Counted from the first letter of the stretch, positions 17,399-28,168 are shown. The stretch is DNA of 64,000 bases from Streptomyces sp. CB02009 (GCF_001905825.1 NZ_LIVV01000005.1:388594-452593); one strand, 5' to 3'. The notes: generated by a model from the letters alone, not told the origin. A program made the numbers and translations.

Positions 17399-19021
17399 TC
17401 ACCGCGCCCGCTCGACCCTCCGCTCGTCCCACACCGGCTCGGTCGTCTCCCGGACGACCCCGTCGGACCCGAACACCAGGAACCGGTCGAAGCTCTTCGC
17501 GAACCACCGGTCGTGGGTCACCGCCAGCACCGTCCCCTCGTACGACTCCAGCCCGTCCTGCAGGGCCTCCGCCGACTCCAGGTCCAGGTTGTCCGTCGGC
17601 TCGTCCAGGAGCAGCGCCGTCGTGCCCGCCAGCTCCATCAGCAGGATCTGGAACCGCGCCTGCTGCCCGCCCGAGAGCTTGTCGAACGGCTGGTCGCCCT
17701 GCCGCTCCAGCTCGTACCGCCGCAGCATCGACATCGCGCCGCCCCGGTCCTTGGCGTGCTCCGTCCACAGGATGTCGACGAGCGGCCGCCCGGTCAGCTC
17801 CGGGTGCGCGTGGGTCTGGGCGAAGTGCCCCGGGACCACCCGCGCGCCCAGCTTCCACATCCCGGTGTGCGCGACGGACGGGTCCCCCGCCAGCAGGCGC
17901 AGGAAGTGGGACTTGCCCGACCCGTTCGAGCCGAGGACACCGACCCGCTCGCCGTAGAAGATCTCCAACGAGAAGGGCTTCATCAGCCCGGTCAGCTCAA
18001 GGTTCTCGCAGGTCACAGCACGTACACCGGTACGGCCGCCACGCAGCCGCATCGTGATCTCCTGCTCGCGCGGCGGCTCCGGCGGCGGCCCCGCCTCCTC
18101 GAACTTCCGCAGCCGGGTCTGCGCCGCCGCGTACCGCGAGGCCATGTCGTGGCTGACCGCGGCCGCCTGCCGCAGGTTGACGACGAGCTTCTTCAGCTGG
18201 GCGTGCTTCTCCTCCCAGCGCCGCTTCAGCTCCTCGAAGCGCGCGAACCGCTCCCGCCGCGCCTCGTGGAAGGTGTCGAACCCGCCACCGTGCACCCACA
18301 CGTCCGAGCCGGCCGGGCCGGGCTCGACCGCGACGATCTTCTGGGCCGCCCGGGAGAGCAGCTCACGGTCGTGGGAGATGAACAACACGGTCTTGCGGGT
18401 CTCCCGCAGCCGCTCCTCCAGCCACCGCTTGCCGGGCACGTCGAGGTAGTTGTCCGGCTCGTCGAGGAGCAGCACCTCGTCGGAGCCGCGCAGCAGCGAC
18501 TCCAGGACGAGCCGCTTCTGCTCACCGCCGGAGAGCGTCCGGACCTCCCGGAACTGCGCCTTCTCGTACGGGACGCCGAGCGCGGCCATCGTGCAGATGT
18601 CCCAGAGGGTCTCGGCCTCGTACCCCTGCACCTCGGCCCAGTCGCTGAGGGCCTGCGCGTACCTCATCTGCGCGGCCTCGTCGTCGACGGTCATGATCAG
18701 GTGCTCGGCCTCGTCGACGGCCTTCGCGGCCTCCCGGATCCGGGGCTGGGCCACCGAGACCAGCAGGTCGCGCACGGTGGACGCGTCGCGCACCGAGCCG
18801 ACGAACTGCGGCATCACACCGAGTCCGCCGCTGATCCGGACGGTGCCGCCGTGCGGCTGGAGCTCTCCGGAGATCAGCCGGAGCAGTGTGGTCTTGCCGG
18901 CGCCGTTGGCCCCGACGAGGGCGACGACGGCGCCCTCCCCGACCCGGAAGGAGGCGTCCCCGAGGAGGATCCTCCCGTCGGGAAGGTAGTACTCAAGATG
19001 CGCGGCCTCGACATGTCCCAT
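17399..19021 (-). CDS. ABC-F family ATPase (ribosome-associated)
   Basis: Soluble protein with two ABC domains and no membrane domain, 540 residues. Domain 1 has GANGAGKTT, LSGGEQKR and LLLDEPDNYLD; domain 2 has GSNGSGKSH, LSGGQQAR and LLLDEPTDNLD. A charged helical linker joins them. ABC-F proteins bind the ribosomal E site and act in translation quality control or antibiotic protection. Nothing here points to a specific drug, and its place among ribosomal genes favours a housekeeping role. An ATG at 19030 is an alternative start. Confidence 0.93.
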   Translation of the reverse strand: MGHVEAAHLEYYLPDGRILLGDASFRVGEGAVVALVGANGAGKTTLLRLISGELQPHGGTVRISGGLGVMPQFVGSVRDASTVRDLLVSVAQPRIREAAKAVDEAEHLIMTVDDEAAQMRYAQALSDWAEVQGYEAETLWDICTMAALGVPYEKAQFREVRTLSGGEQKRLVLESLLRGSDEVLLLDEPDNYLDVPGKRWLEERLRETRKTVLFISHDRELLSRAAQKIVAVEPGPAGSDVWVHGGGFDTFHEARRERFARFEELKRRWEEKHAQLKKLVVNLRQAAAVSHDMASRYAAAQTRLRKFEEAGPPPEPPREQEITMRLRGGRTGVRAVTCENLELTGLMKPFSLEIFYGERVGVLGSNGSGKSHFLRLLAGDPSVAHTGMWKLGARVVPGHFAQTHAHPELTGRPLVDILWTEHAKDRGGAMSMLRRYELERQGDQPFDKLSGGQQARFQILLMELAGTTALLLDEPTDNLDLESAEALQDGLESYEGTVLAVTHDRWFAKSFDRFLVFGSDGVVRETTEPVWDERRVERAR

Positions 19022-19077
19022 GAGGTGCATTGTCGCCGCCCGCGTCGCCCGGGCCCAACCGGTTTAGGATGCGCGGC

Positions 19078-20058
19078 ATGAGCTTTGGGGGACCGCAGTG
19101 GCCGCAGGAGCCGCAGCAGGGCGGGCAGCAGGGGCACGGGCAGCAGCCGCAGGGACACGGGCAGCAGGGCTGGGGACAGCCCCAGGGGTACGGGCAGCAG
19201 GGGTACGGGCAGCAGCCCGGCCAGGGGCAGGCGCCCGACCCCTTCCCGGGCGCCCAGGGCGGCGCGACCCCCGACTGGGGCGCCCTGGCGGACGCCTCGG
19301 CCTCCCGTAACCGCCGCAAGCGCTGGCTGATCATCGGCGGCGGCGCGGTCGCCGCCCTGGTCGTCGGCGCGATCGTCGCCACCGCCGTGGTGGCCTCCGG
19401 CAAGAAGAACGACGAGGCCGAGAACGGCGGGGTGCCCACCGGCACGGCCTCCGCCACCGCGGAACCGACCCCCGAGCCGACCTTCTCCTCGGTGGCGCCG
19501 CCGCCCCCGCCGAACCCGAAGGACTACATCTCGGACCCGAAGAAGGACAAGGCCCCGCTCTCCGCGGAGGGCCTCTTCCCGGGCAAGAAGCTGACGATGA
19601 ACAAGCGGCCCTACAGCAAGGGCGCCACCTCGTCGACGACCGACTGCGCGGCCGTCACCCAGGGCGGCCTCGGCGCCGTCCTGAAGAAGAACGGCTGCCA
19701 GCGGGTGCTCCGCGCCACCTATGTGAAGGACGGCGTGGCGGTCACCGTCGGCGTCGCCGTCTTCCCCTCGGAGGCCGCGGCCCTCAAGGCGAAGAACCAG
19801 GCCACCGGCGGCATCGCCCCGCTGGCCGGCGCGGGCGTGCGTGACTTCTGCCACGCCACCGTCTGCCTGCGCCGGTCGAACTCGGTCGGCCGCTACGCCT
19901 ACTTCACCCAGGCCGGCTTCTCCAACGGCAAGAAGGTCACCAAGGCCGACAAGCCGATCTTCCAGGCCAGCGACGACATCGCCACCTTCGCCTTCAACCA
20001 GATCTACGCCCGCGGCCGCTCCCAGGCCTCAGCAGCAGCCGGCGCTCCCGGGGAGTGA
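19078..20058 (+). CDS. Single-pass membrane protein with Gln/Gly-rich N-terminus
   Basis: 326 residues. The first ~65 are a low-complexity cytoplasmic region with GQQ and GYGQQ repeats. A basic stop (RNRRKR) precedes one transmembrane helix (about 88-109), so the protein is probably N-in, C-out. The extracellular part has a Pro/Thr linker and an alpha/beta domain with four Cys that could form disulfides. Such proteins are common and uncharacterised in Streptomyces. Its 3' end overlaps the end of truA by 30 bases. Confidence 0.85.
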   Translation: MSFGGPQWPQEPQQGGQQGHGQQPQGHGQQGWGQPQGYGQQGYGQQPGQGQAPDPFPGAQGGATPDWGALADASASRNRRKRWLIIGGGAVAALVVGAIVATAVVASGKKNDEAENGGVPTGTASATAEPTPEPTFSSVAPPPPPNPKDYISDPKKDKAPLSAEGLFPGKKLTMNKRPYSKGATSSTTDCAAVTQGGLGAVLKKNGCQRVLRATYVKDGVAVTVGVAVFPSEAAALKAKNQATGGIAPLAGAGVRDFCHATVCLRRSNSVGRYAYFTQAGFSNGKKVTKADKPIFQASDDIATFAFNQIYARGRSQASAAAGAPGE

Positions 20059-20886
20059 CCGCTTGTTCCTGGCCTCCCGATTGCGGGCGGCCAGGAGCTT
20101 GTCGGCCGGGTAGCCGACCTCTTCGAGGGTGAGGCCGTGCGGCCGTACGACATGCACGGCCGAGTCCCGGACGCCGGCCGCGAGCACCTTGCCCGGCCAG
20201 TCCACGGGCCGGTGCCCGTCGCCGACGAAGAGCAGCGCGCCGACCAGCGAGCGGACCATGTTGTGGCAGAAGGCGTCCGCCTTGACGGTGGCTTCCATCA
20301 CACCGTCGGGGCGGCGCTCCCAGCGCAGCTCCTGGAGTGTGCGGATGGTGGTGGCCCCCTCGCGCCGCTTGCAGTACGCGGCGAAGTCGTGCTCGCCGAC
20401 GAGCGCGGCGGCGGCCTGGTTCATGGCGTCCATGTCGAGGGCCCAGTCGTGCCACAGCACGTGCCCGCGCTGCAGCGGGTCGACCCCGCCGGGGTTGTCG
20501 GTGACGCGGTAGGCGTAGCGGCGCCAGATGGCGGAGAAGCGCGCGTTGAAGCCGCTGGGGGCCTCGGTCAGGGACCAGACCCGCACATCGTGCGAGAGGC
20601 GCCCCGCGAGCCGCCTGAGCAGCTTGTCGCGGTGCTCGGCCCACAGCTCGACGGGCAGGTCGACATGCGCGACCTGGCCGCGGGCGTGCACGCCGGAGTC
20701 GGTCCGGCCGGCCACGGTCAGCTCGTACGTCTCCGTCGACCGGGTCACGGTCCGCAGCGCGGCCTCGATGTCCCCCTGCACGGTCCGCTGTCCCTGGGAC
20801 TGCTTGGCCCAGCCGGAGAAGTCCTTGCCGTCGTACGACAGGTCAAGCCGAACCCGTACGAAGCCGTCCTGCACGTCATCGCTCAC
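20029..20886 (-). CDS. truA: tRNA pseudouridine(38-40) synthase TruA
   Basis: Makes pseudouridine in the tRNA anticodon stem. 285 residues. The catalytic aspartate is Asp63 in [10 protein letters not shown], and [13 protein letters not shown] and the [16 protein letters not shown] segment are family signatures. Last gene of the alpha-operon run after rplQ; a hairpin lies between them. Its end overlaps the convergent membrane-protein gene by 30 bases. Confidence 0.97.
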   Translation of the reverse strand: MSDDVQDGFVRVRLDLSYDGKDFSGWAKQSQGQRTVQGDIEAALRTVTRSTETYELTVAGRTDSGVHARGQVAHVDLPVELWAEHRDKLLRRLAGRLSHDVRVWSLTEAPSGFNARFSAIWRRYAYRVTDNPGGVDPLQRGHVLWHDWALDMDAMNQAAAALVGEHDFAAYCKRREGATTIRTLQELRWERRPDGVMEATVKADAFCHNMVRSLVGALLFVGDGHRPVDWPGKVLAAGVRDSAVHVVRPHGLTLEEVGYPADKLLAARNREARNKRSLPGSAGCC

Positions 20887-20921
20887 GCGGAATCATCCTC
20901 TCGAAACCATCGAACACGGCG

Positions 20922-20954
20922 GCGGGCCCGCACCCCAGAGGGGTACGGGCCCGC
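20922..20954 (-). terminator. Hairpin between rplQ and truA
   Basis: Fifteen-base arms (20922-20936 and 20940-20954) pair with one mismatch around a 3-base loop, suggesting full or partial termination after rplQ. Confidence 0.7.
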
Positions 20955-20979
20955 ACACGAGAACAGTCGACCGGAACGC

Positions 20980-21444
20980 TTACGCGTCCTTCGACTCCTC
21001 GGCCGGAGCCTCGGCGGCCGCGTCGGCCTCCTTGACGGCGCGCACGGTGGCGGCCTCGGCCTCGGCGACGGTCGCCTTCTTGGCGATCTCGCCCTCGACC
21101 AGCTCGATCACGGCCATCGGGGCGTTGTCGCCACGACGGTTGCCGATCTTGGTGATACGGGTGTAGCCACCCGGGCGCTCGGAGTAGCGCGGGGCGATCT
21201 CGGTGAAGAGGGTGTGGACGATGCCCTTGTCGGTGATCGTCTGCAGCACCAGGCGACGGTTGTGGATGTCGCCCTTCTTCGCCTTGGTGATCAGGCGCTC
21301 GGCGACCGGACGCAGGCGACGGGCCTTGGCCTCGGTGGTGGTGATGCGGCCGTGCTCGAAGAGCGACTTCGCCAGGTTGGCGAGGAGCAGCTTCTCGTGC
21401 GCGGCGGAACCGCCGAGGCGGGCACCCTTCGCGGGACGCGGCAT
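20980..21444 (-). CDS. rplQ: 50S ribosomal protein L17
   Basis: 154 residues. The core [20 protein letters not shown] and [16 protein letters not shown] is the L17 family. A Glu/Ala-rich acidic tail (from about residue 118) extends it beyond the ~120 residues of most bacteria, as in other actinomycetes. It follows rpoA by 142 bases that contain a small hairpin and a dispersed repeat. Confidence 0.98.
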   Translation of the reverse strand: MPRPAKGARLGGSAAHEKLLLANLAKSLFEHGRITTTEAKARRLRPVAERLITKAKKGDIHNRRLVLQTITDKGIVHTLFTEIAPRYSERPGGYTRITKIGNRRGDNAPMAVIELVEGEIAKKATVAEAEAATVRAVKEADAAAEAPAEESKDA

Positions 21445-21522
21445 GGTGTTTCTCCTTGTGATCTGCCCCGGCCGTACCAGGTACCGGGGTCAGTATCCGA
21501 GCGGGCGGTCGCCCGTCGAAGA

Positions 21523-21578
21523 CCCGCGCCCCGTCAGGGGCGCGGGGAACTGCGCGACCAGCCGAAGCCGGCCCGCAG
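21523..21578. repeat. Dispersed Streptomyces intergenic repeat
   Basis: A short GC hairpin followed by GGGGAACTGCGCGACCAGCC and then GGCCCGCAGAC. I recognise this from recurrent intergenic copies in many Streptomyces genomes. It is inserted between rpoA and rplQ. Confidence 0.7.
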
Positions 21579-21586
21579 ACGATCTG

Positions 21587-22609
21587 CTAGTACTGCTCGG
21601 TCTCCACGAAACCGGCGTCCGCGTCGTCGTCCGCGCCGAAGGCGTCGGCCGCGGCGGTCGGGTCGAATCCGGGCGGCGAGTCCTTCAGCGCGAGGCCCAT
21701 ACCGGCCAGCTTCGCCTTGACCTCGTCGATCGACTTCGCACCGAAGTTGCGGATGTCGAGCAGGTCCGCCTCGGAGCGCGCCACGAGCTCACCCACGGAG
21801 TGGATGCCCTCGCGCTTGAGGCAGTTGTACGAACGAACGGTGAGCTCGAGCTCCTCGATCGGCAGCGCCAGGTCGGCGGCAAGGGCGGCGTCCGTGGGGG
21901 ACGGGCCCATGTCGATGCCCTCGGCGTCGATGTTGAGCTCGCGCGCCAGACCGAACAGCTCGACCAGGGTCTTGCCGGCGGACGCCATGGCGTCACGCGG
22001 GCGCATGGCCTGCTTGGTCTCGACGTCGACGATCAGCTTGTCGAAGTCGGTGCGCTGCTCGACACGGGTCGCCTCGACCTTGTACGTGACCTTGAGCACC
22101 GGGGAGTAGATGGAGTCGACCGGGATACGGCCGATCTCCTGGCCCGCCTGCTTGTTCTGCACGGCGGAGACGTAGCCGCGACCGCGCTCGACGGTCAGCT
22201 CCATCTCCAGCTTGCCCTTGCCGTTGAGCGTGGCGAGGACGAGGTCGGGGTTGTGCACCTCGACACCGGCCGGGGGCGCGATGTCGGCGGCGGTGACCAG
22301 ACCCGGGCCCTGCTTGCGCAGGTACATCACGACCGGCTCGTCGTGCTCCGAGGAGACGACCAGCTGCTTGATGTTGAGGATGAGGTCGGTCACGTCCTCC
22401 TTGACGCCCGGCACGGTGGTGAACTCGTGCAGGACGCCGTCGATGCGGATGCTGGTGACAGCGGCACCCGGGATCGAGGACAGGAGGGTACGGCGGAGGG
22501 AGTTGCCGAGGGTGTAGCCGAAGCCCGGCTCCAGCGGCTCGATCACGAACCGGGAGCGGAACTCGTCGACGACCTCTTCGGTCAGCGAAGGACGCTGAGC
22601 GATAAGCAT
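21587..22609 (-). CDS. rpoA: RNA polymerase alpha subunit
   Basis: 340 residues. The N-terminal dimerisation domain starts [12 protein letters not shown] and includes [20 protein letters not shown]. The C-terminal domain (about residues 245-310) has the helix-hairpin-helix region [15 protein letters not shown] that binds UP elements and activators. An acidic tail ends the protein. Preceded by rpsK; rpsD is absent between them, as is usual for Streptomyces. Confidence 0.99.
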   Translation of the reverse strand: MLIAQRPSLTEEVVDEFRSRFVIEPLEPGFGYTLGNSLRRTLLSSIPGAAVTSIRIDGVLHEFTTVPGVKEDVTDLILNIKQLVVSSEHDEPVVMYLRKQGPGLVTAADIAPPAGVEVHNPDLVLATLNGKGKLEMELTVERGRGYVSAVQNKQAGQEIGRIPVDSIYSPVLKVTYKVEATRVEQRTDFDKLIVDVETKQAMRPRDAMASAGKTLVELFGLARELNIDAEGIDMGPSPTDAALAADLALPIEELELTVRSYNCLKREGIHSVGELVARSEADLLDIRNFGAKSIDEVKAKLAGMGLALKDSPPGFDPTAAADAFGADDDADAGFVETEQY

Positions 22610-22678
22610 GTGTCAATCCTTCAGTCGTGGGCGCCCACTATTTGACGCCCGACGGAGTGCTGCGTACTGCAAGGGTAC

Positions 22679-22710
22679 GGGCGGCACGGTCCGAAGAGCC
22701 GTACCGCCCG
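22679..22710 (-). terminator. Hairpin in the rpsK-rpoA spacer
   Basis: CGGGCGG/CCGCCCG and ACGG/CCGT arms (22679-22690 and 22699-22710) form a stem with one mismatch, 24 bases past the rpsK stop. It may attenuate or process the transcript. Confidence 0.5.
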
Positions 22711-22734
22711 AAGTCCTGATCAAGCAGCCGTGCG

Positions 22735-23139
22735 TCAGACGCGGCGGCGCTTGGGGGGACGGCAGCCGTTGTGCGGCGTGGGGGTGACGTCCTGGATCGA
22801 ACCGACCTCGAGGCCCGTGGCCTGGAGGGAGCGGATCGCGGTCTCGCGGCCGGAGCCCGGACCCTTGACGAAGACGTCGACCTTGCGCATGCCGTGCTCC
22901 TGCGCGCGGCGAGCGGCCGACTCGGCGGCCATCTGCGCGGCGAACGGGGTCGACTTGCGCGAGCCCTTGAAGCCGACGTGGCCGGCGGAGGCCCAGGAGA
23001 TCACGTTGCCCGCGGGGTCCGTGATCGAGACGATCGTGTTGTTGAACGTGCTCTTGATGTGCGCGTGGCCGTGAGCGACGTTCTTCTTTTCCTTGCGGCG
23101 CACCTTCTTGGCAGCGCCCTGACGACCCTTGGGGGGCAT
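22735..23139 (-). CDS. rpsK: 30S ribosomal protein S11
   Basis: 134 residues. It contains the S11 signatures [20 protein letters not shown] and [14 protein letters not shown] and the basic C-terminus PKRRRV. It lines the mRNA exit region of the platform. It lies between rpsM and rpoA in the alpha operon. Confidence 0.99.
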   Translation of the reverse strand: MPPKGRQGAAKKVRRKEKKNVAHGHAHIKSTFNNTIVSITDPAGNVISWASAGHVGFKGSRKSTPFAAQMAAESAARRAQEHGMRKVDVFVKGPGSGRETAIRSLQATGLEVGSIQDVTPTPHNGCRPPKRRRV

Positions 23140-23205
23140 CTATAACTCCTACGGGAGGTGGTCGGTCCTACAGCGAAGACCGCTTGGTCAAGCGTCCGCT
23201 GAGGA

Positions 23206-23586
23206 CTACTTCTTGCCCGGCTTCTTCTTGCCGGCGATGGCGCGACGCGGGCCCTTGCGGGTACGAGCGTTCGTGCTGGTGCGCTGGCCGCGGACGGGCA
23301 GGCCACGACGGTGGCGCAGGCCCTGGTAGCAGCCGATCTCGACCTTGCGGCGGATGTCGGCGGCGATCTCGCGACGGAGGTCACCCTCGGTCTGGAGGTT
23401 GGCGTCCACGTACTCGCGGATCTTGACGAGGTCTTCCTCGGCAAGGTCGCGGACACGGGTGGACGGGTTCACGCCGGTCGCGGCGAGAATCTCCTCGGAC
23501 CGGGTACGCCCGATGCCGAAGACGTAGGTGAGTGCGACCACCACACGCTTTTCGCGCGGGATGTCAACACCGGAAACGCGTGCCAT
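23206..23586 (-). CDS. rpsM: 30S ribosomal protein S13
   Basis: 126 residues, head protein contacting the P-site tRNA and bridging to L5. Signatures are [20 protein letters not shown] and [18 protein letters not shown], with a basic GKKKPGKK tail. It precedes rpsK with a 66-base gap. Confidence 0.99.
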   Translation of the reverse strand: MARVSGVDIPREKRVVVALTYVFGIGRTRSEEILAATGVNPSTRVRDLAEEDLVKIREYVDANLQTEGDLRREIAADIRRKVEIGCYQGLRHRRGLPVRGQRTSTNARTRKGPRRAIAGKKKPGKK

Positions 23587-23777
23587 TCAATGGCTCCTGT
23601 GTTCTCGGGGGTCTGCTGCAGAACCGTTCCCGGCTGCCGTATGAGGTACAGGTCGGGTCCCCGGCCCCCGCCGGAGGTGCCGTCAACCGTGTGAACACGG
23701 CCCGACGGGCTCTGCGTATGTACGTATTGCTATGCGTCGCGCGAAGAACTGCGAAGTTGCAGGTCGGTCGGCGTGCG

Positions 23778-23891
23778 TCAGCCCTGGCGCTGCTTGTGGC
23801 GCAGGTTGTCGCAGATGACCATGACCCGGCCGTGACGGCGGATCACCTTGCACTTGTCGCAGATCTTCTTGACGCTCGGCTTGACCTTCAT
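23778..23891 (-). CDS. rpmJ: 50S ribosomal protein L36 (zinc form)
   Basis: Only 37 residues, starting [14 protein letters not shown] and ending [11 protein letters not shown]. Cys11, Cys14, Cys27 and His32 form the zinc-binding set of the C+ type. It lies between infA and rpsM in the usual order. Confidence 0.98.
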   Translation of the reverse strand: MKVKPSVKKICDKCKVIRRHGRVMVICDNLRHKQRQG

Positions 23892-23953
23892 GGGTGTGAG
23901 GTTCTCCGGGTCAGTGCCACCACCCGCGCGCGGAGGCGGGGTGCGGGCAAGAT

Positions 23954-24175
23954 CTACTTGTACCGGTAGACGATCCGGCCACGCGTCAGGTCGTACGGAG
24001 AGAGCTCCACGACGACCCGGTCGTCCGGAAGGATTCGGATGTAGTGCATCCGCATCTTGCCGGAGATGTGCGCGAGGACCTTGTGACCGTTCTGGAGCTC
24101 CACCTTGAACATGGCGTTCGGGAGGGACTCGATCACGGTGCCCTCGATTTCGATGGCACCTTGCTTCTTGGCCAC
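23954..24175 (-). CDS. infA: Translation initiation factor IF-1
   Basis: 73-residue OB-fold protein that binds the 30S A site. The GTG start at 24175 gives the canonical N-terminus [13 protein letters not shown] signature follows, [20 protein letters not shown]. It heads the alpha-operon part. The 226-base gap upstream (24176-24401) should hold its promoter but I could not assign one firmly. Confidence 0.98.
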   Translation of the reverse strand: MAKKQGAIEIEGTVIESLPNAMFKVELQNGHKVLAHISGKMRMHYIRILPDDRVVVELSPYDLTRGRIVYRYK

Positions 24176-24401
24176 GCTTCGCCTTTCGAATCGGCTACCT
24201 TGATCGACTCTCGCCGCCGCATGCGGACACACGGGTACACGAGAGCCGACGCATCAGTCTACGTCAGGCCCCAGGAAAAGACGAATCGGGAAGTCTGCCC
24301 ACCCGGACTGATCCTTACGCAAGGCACCACGCCGTAGAAATGTCGAAGAGTACTCCTGGACGACCGGAGACGTCGGGCTGCGCCGGCGGAAGCGGCGTCC
24401 G

Positions 24402-25253
24402 CTACGCCAACGGGTCCGGCGCCGCGGTCACGCCCAGCTCCGCGAGCTTGGCCTTGCCGCCGTCGACCGCCGTCAGGACCAGCGGGCCCTCCTCGGTCAG
24501 CGCGATCGAGTGCTCCCAGTGCGAGGACCAGGTGCCGTCCGTCGTGATGACGGTCCAGTCGTCCTTCAGGACCTCCGTCTGCGGAGTGCCCAGGGAGACC
24601 ATCGGCTCGATCGCCAGGCACAGGCCGGGGACCAGCTTCGGGCCCTTGCCGCGCTTGCGGGAGACGTAGTTCAGCAGGTGCGGGTCCATGTGCATCTCGG
24701 TGCCGATGCCGTGGCCGCCGTAGTCCTCGATGATCCCGTACCGGCCCAGGCTGTGGTCGCCCACGGCCGGACGCGGCTGGCGCTTGATGTACGTCTCGAT
24801 GGCCTTCGAGATGTCGACCAGACGGTTGCCGAGCCGCATGGCGGCGATGCCCGCCCACATCGACTCCTCCGTCACCCGGGAGAGCTCGACGAGCTCGGGC
24901 GCGTGCCCGGTGCCCACGAAGGCCGTGTAGGCCGCGTCACCGTGCCAGCCGTCCACGATCGCGCCCGCGTCGATGGAGATGATGTCGCCGTCCTTGAGGA
25001 CGGTCTTGTCGTCGGGGATGCCGTGGACGACGACCTCGTTCACCGAGGTGCAGATCGTCGCGGGGAACCCGCCGTACCCGAGGAAGTTCGACTTCGCCCC
25101 GTGGTCGGCGATGACCTTCCGCGCGACCTCGTCCAGGTCCTTCGTCGTGGCGCCCGGCACGGCGGCCTCACGCGTCGCCGCGTGGATCGCGGCAACGACC
25201 AGTCCCGCCTCGCGCATCTTCGCGATCTGCTCGGGGGTCTTGATCTGCACCAT
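24402..25253 (-). CDS. map: Methionine aminopeptidase, type I
   Basis: Removes the initiator Met from nascent proteins. 283 residues, pita-bread fold. Metal ligands lie in ISIDAGAIVDGWHGDAA (two Asp), GHGIGTEMH (His), LAIEPM (Glu) and WEHSI (Glu). No N-terminal zinc-finger extension. It sits between adk and infA, but a strong hairpin after adk suggests its own promoter. Confidence 0.97.
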   Translation of the reverse strand: MVQIKTPEQIAKMREAGLVVAAIHAATREAAVPGATTKDLDEVARKVIADHGAKSNFLGYGGFPATICTSVNEVVVHGIPDDKTVLKDGDIISIDAGAIVDGWHGDAAYTAFVGTGHAPELVELSRVTEESMWAGIAAMRLGNRLVDISKAIETYIKRQPRPAVGDHSLGRYGIIEDYGGHGIGTEMHMDPHLLNYVSRKRGKGPKLVPGLCLAIEPMVSLGTPQTEVLKDDWTVITTDGTWSSHWEHSIALTEEGPLVLTAVDGGKAKLAELGVTAAPDPLA

Positions 25254-25294
25254 CGTGGCCGCGGCCTTTCCATCGAGTACGGGGAACAGAACAA

Positions 25295-25337
25295 CGATAC
25301 GGCCGCGGCGCCCCTGAGGGGCACCGCGGCCGTATCG
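25295..25337 (-). terminator. Strong hairpin after adk
   Basis: A 20-bp stem with one mismatch (25295-25314 with 25318-25337) and a 3-base loop fills the space between the adk stop and the map start. Confidence 0.85.
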
Positions 25338-25348
25338 ACGAACCGGGG

Positions 25349-25996
25349 TTACTTCTTGAGCGCGGCCATCGCCTTCGCCGTGACCTCGTCCACCTTGCCG
25401 AGCGCCGAGATCGTCACGACCAGGTTCTGCGCCCGGTAGTAGTCGATGATCGGCTCGGTCTGCGTGTGGTAGACCTCCAGGCGCTTGCGGACCGTCTCCT
25501 CGGAGTCGTCCGCACGCTGGTACAGCTCGCCGCCGCAGGCGTCGCAGACACCCTCGGTCTTCGGCGCGTTGTACTGCACGTGGAAGACGTGCGCGCTGTC
25601 GTTGCGGCAGATGCGGCGACCCGCGATCCGCTTCACGACCTCGTCCTCGGGGACCTCCAGGTCCAGCACCGCGTCGAGCTGCATGTCCTCGGCCTTCAGG
25701 ACCACGTCCAGGGCCTCGGCCTGCGCCACGTTGCGGGGGAACCCGTCCAGCAGGAAGCCGTTGACGGCGTCCGGCTGCTCCATCCGGTCCTTGGCCATCC
25801 CGATGGTCACCTCGTCGGGTACCAGGTCGCCGGCGTCCATGAACGCCTTGGCCTTGAGACCGAGCTCCGTGCCCTGGGAGATGTTGGCGCGGAACAGGTC
25901 GCCCGTGGAGATGTGCGGGATGTCCAGGTTCTTGGCAAGGAACGCAGCCTGCGTTCCCTTGCCGGCACCGGGCGGTCCGACGAGGACGATTCGCAT
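25349..25996 (-). CDS. adk: Adenylate kinase
   Basis: Interconverts AMP + ATP and 2 ADP. 215 residues. Starts [20 protein letters not shown] with the P-loop. It has a long LID domain with possible metal ligands (Cys in [16 protein letters not shown]). The ATG at 25996 shares one base with the secY stop (TGATG), so translation is coupled. Confidence 0.98.
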   Translation of the reverse strand: MRIVLVGPPGAGKGTQAAFLAKNLDIPHISTGDLFRANISQGTELGLKAKAFMDAGDLVPDEVTIGMAKDRMEQPDAVNGFLLDGFPRNVAQAEALDVVLKAEDMQLDAVLDLEVPEDEVVKRIAGRRICRNDSAHVFHVQYNAPKTEGVCDACGGELYQRADDSEETVRKRLEVYHTQTEPIIDYYRAQNLVVTISALGKVDEVTAKAMAALKK

Positions 25997-27315
25997 CAGC
26001 GGAGGAACCCTTCGTAATTGCGCTGCTGGAGCTGGCTCTCGATCTGCTTCACGGTCTCCAGCCCCACACCCACGATGATGAGGATGCTCGTCCCACCGAA
26101 GGGGAAGTTGGCATTGGCGCCACCGAAGCCTGCCAACGCCATCGTCGGCACAAGAGCGATCAGACCCAAGTACAGCGAGCCCGGCCAAGTGATCCGGTTG
26201 AGCACGTAGCTCAGATACTCGGCAGTAGGTCGACCAGCCCGGATACCCGGGATGAAGCCACCATACTTCTTCATGTTGTCCGCGACTTCCTCGGGGTTGA
26301 ACGAGATCGCCACATAGAAGAAGGCGAAGAACACGATCAGGAGGAAGTACGTCGCGATGTAGTAGGGGTGGTCACCCTTGACGAAGTGGGCTTCGATCCA
26401 GGTCTTCCACCCTGCGGTGGAGTTCGAGAACTGCGCGATCAAGGCCGGGATGTAGAGCAGCGACGACGCGAAGATGACAGGAATCACACCCGCCTGGTTC
26501 ACCTTCAGCGGGATGTACGTGGACGTACCGCCGTAGGAGCGCCGGCCGATCATGCGCTTCGCGTACTGCACCGGGATGCGGCGCTGGGCCTGCTCGACGA
26601 AGACCACGAGGGCCACCATCACGAAGCCGATGAGGATGACGGTGCCGAACTCGATCCAGCCCTTGGCGAGCTTGCCGCTCTCCTTGATGGCCCAGAGGGC
26701 GCCCGGGAAGCCGGCGGCGATCGAGATGAACATCAGGATCGACATGCCGTTGCCGATGCCGCGGTCGGTGATGAGCTCACCGAGCCACATGACGATGCAG
26801 GTACCGGCGGTCATCGTGAGGACCATCGTGGCGATGGTGAAGATCGACGGGTCGGGAACGACCTGGTCCGCGACGCGGCAGCCGCTGAACAGCGCGCCGC
26901 TCTTCGCGGTGGCGACGAGACCGGTGCCCTGCAGCACGGCGAGGGCGACCGTCAGGTACCGGGTGTACTGCGTGATCTTGGCAGTACCCGACTGGCCCTC
27001 CTTCTTGAGGGCTTCCAGACGCGGGATCACGACGGTGAGCAGCTGCAGGATGATGCTCGCCGTGATGTACGGCATGATGCCGAGCGCGAAGATGGTGATC
27101 TGGAGCAGCGCCCCGCCACTGAACATGTTGACCAGGCCGAACAGGCTGTTGTTGCCTTCGCTGGCCTGCTTCACACACTGCTGGACGGCCTCGTAGCTGA
27201 CGCCGGGGACCGGGATGTGGGCCCCGAGGCGGTACAGCACGATGATGGCGAGCGTGAAGAGCAGCTTCTTGCGCAGGTCGGGCGTCTTGAACGCCCGGGC
27301 GAACGCGGTAAGCAC
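25996..27315 (-). CDS. secY: Protein translocase subunit SecY
   Basis: Channel subunit of the Sec translocon, 439 residues with ten transmembrane helices. The GTG at 27315 is the start because AGGAGG precedes it and [17 protein letters not shown] is the normal N-terminus. Signature regions include [19 protein letters not shown] and the cytoplasmic loop [16 protein letters not shown]. It is followed directly by adk. Confidence 0.98.
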   Translation of the reverse strand: MLTAFARAFKTPDLRKKLLFTLAIIVLYRLGAHIPVPGVSYEAVQQCVKQASEGNNSLFGLVNMFSGGALLQITIFALGIMPYITASIILQLLTVVIPRLEALKKEGQSGTAKITQYTRYLTVALAVLQGTGLVATAKSGALFSGCRVADQVVPDPSIFTIATMVLTMTAGTCIVMWLGELITDRGIGNGMSILMFISIAAGFPGALWAIKESGKLAKGWIEFGTVILIGFVMVALVVFVEQAQRRIPVQYAKRMIGRRSYGGTSTYIPLKVNQAGVIPVIFASSLLYIPALIAQFSNSTAGWKTWIEAHFVKGDHPYYIATYFLLIVFFAFFYVAISFNPEEVADNMKKYGGFIPGIRAGRPTAEYLSYVLNRITWPGSLYLGLIALVPTMALAGFGGANANFPFGGTSILIIVGVGLETVKQIESQLQQRNYEGFLR

Positions 27316-27469
27316 GGTGCCTCCTGCGACCCCCGCGCTATGCGTCAAGGGTGACGGTCTTGAGGTTCGACGATTAGGTATCGGTCATCAATCCCGTGCG
27401 GGCATACCGCACGGAGCCTAGACAGTGCACGCCACCTTACCGGCGACCATGCCCCCCTAGGAACGACCA

Positions 27470-27503
27470 ATCGGGGATGCCCCTTTTGGGAGGCATCCCC
27501 GAT
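27470..27503 (-). terminator. Hairpin between rplO and secY
   Basis: A perfect 12-bp stem (ATCGGGGATGCC with its complement) around a 10-base loop lies 25 bases past the rplO stop. No U-tract; partial termination or mRNA processing before secY is likely. Confidence 0.65.
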
Positions 27504-27528
27504 CGGATGTTCAAGCCATCGAGTCGTC

Positions 27529-27984
27529 TTAGACGAGCTCGGTGACGGTGCCACCAGCGGCGGCGATCTTCTCCTTGGCGGAGCCGGAGACGGCGTCGAC
27601 CGTCACCTGCAGCGCCACGGTGATCTCGCCGGTGCCGAGCACCTTGACGAGCTGGTTCTTGCGAACCGCACCCTTGGCGACCAGATCGGCCACCGTGACC
27701 TCGCCACCCTGCGGGTAGAGCGCGGTGAGCTTGTCCAGGTTCACGACCTGGTACTCGGTGCGGAACGGGTTCTTGAAGCCCTTGAGCTTCGGCAGACGCA
27801 TGTGGAGGGGCATCTGCCCACCCTCGAAGCGCTGCGGAACCTGGTAACGGGCCTTGGTGCCCTTGGTACCACGACCGGCCGTCTTACCCTTCGACGCCTC
27901 ACCACGACCGACACGGGTCTTCGCGGTCTTGGCACCGGGGGCGGGACGGAGGTTGTGGGCCTTCAGCGGGTTGGTCTCCGCCAT
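27529..27984 (-). CDS. rplO: 50S ribosomal protein L15
   Basis: 151 residues. The ATG at 27984 is preceded by GGAGG at proper distance and yields [19 protein letters not shown]. Core signatures are [18 protein letters not shown] and [20 protein letters not shown]. It begins one base after the rpmD stop. Confidence 0.98.
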   Translation of the reverse strand: MAETNPLKAHNLRPAPGAKTAKTRVGRGEASKGKTAGRGTKGTKARYQVPQRFEGGQMPLHMRLPKLKGFKNPFRTEYQVVNLDKLTALYPQGGEVTVADLVAKGAVRKNQLVKVLGTGEITVALQVTVDAVSGSAKEKIAAAGGTVTELV

Positions 27985-27985
27985 G

Positions 27986-28168
27986 TCAGTCAACCTCCTC
28001 GACCGTCACGAGGTGGCGGACGGTGTGCACCATTCCGCGGAACTCGGGGCGGTCCTCCTTGACAACCACGTCGTTGACCTTCTTGAGGCCGAGCGAACGC
28101 AGGGTGTCGCGGTGGTTCTGCTTGCTGCCGATGTACGACTTCGTCTGCGTGACCTTGAGGCGAGCCAT
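27986..28168 (-). CDS. rpmD: 50S ribosomal protein L30
   Basis: 60 residues, [20 protein letters not shown] and [14 protein letters not shown] being typical. The ATG at 28168 shares its A with the rpsE stop (TAATG). Confidence 0.98.
   Translation of the reverse strand: MARLKVTQTKSYIGSKQNHRDTLRSLGLKKVNDVVVKEDRPEFRGMVHTVRHLVTVEEVD

Noticed and set aside
17340-17405. GC-rich short direct repeats near the ABC-F stop as a CRISPR-like array
   Set aside because: The repeats (GGTCACCGCGCCC-type) are irregular, overlapping and lack unique spacers; simple GC-rich tandem decay is enough.
22610-22735. Missing rpsD between rpsK and rpoA as a deletion
   Set aside because: Absence of rpsD at this position is usual for Streptomyces, which carries it elsewhere, so it is not an anomaly.
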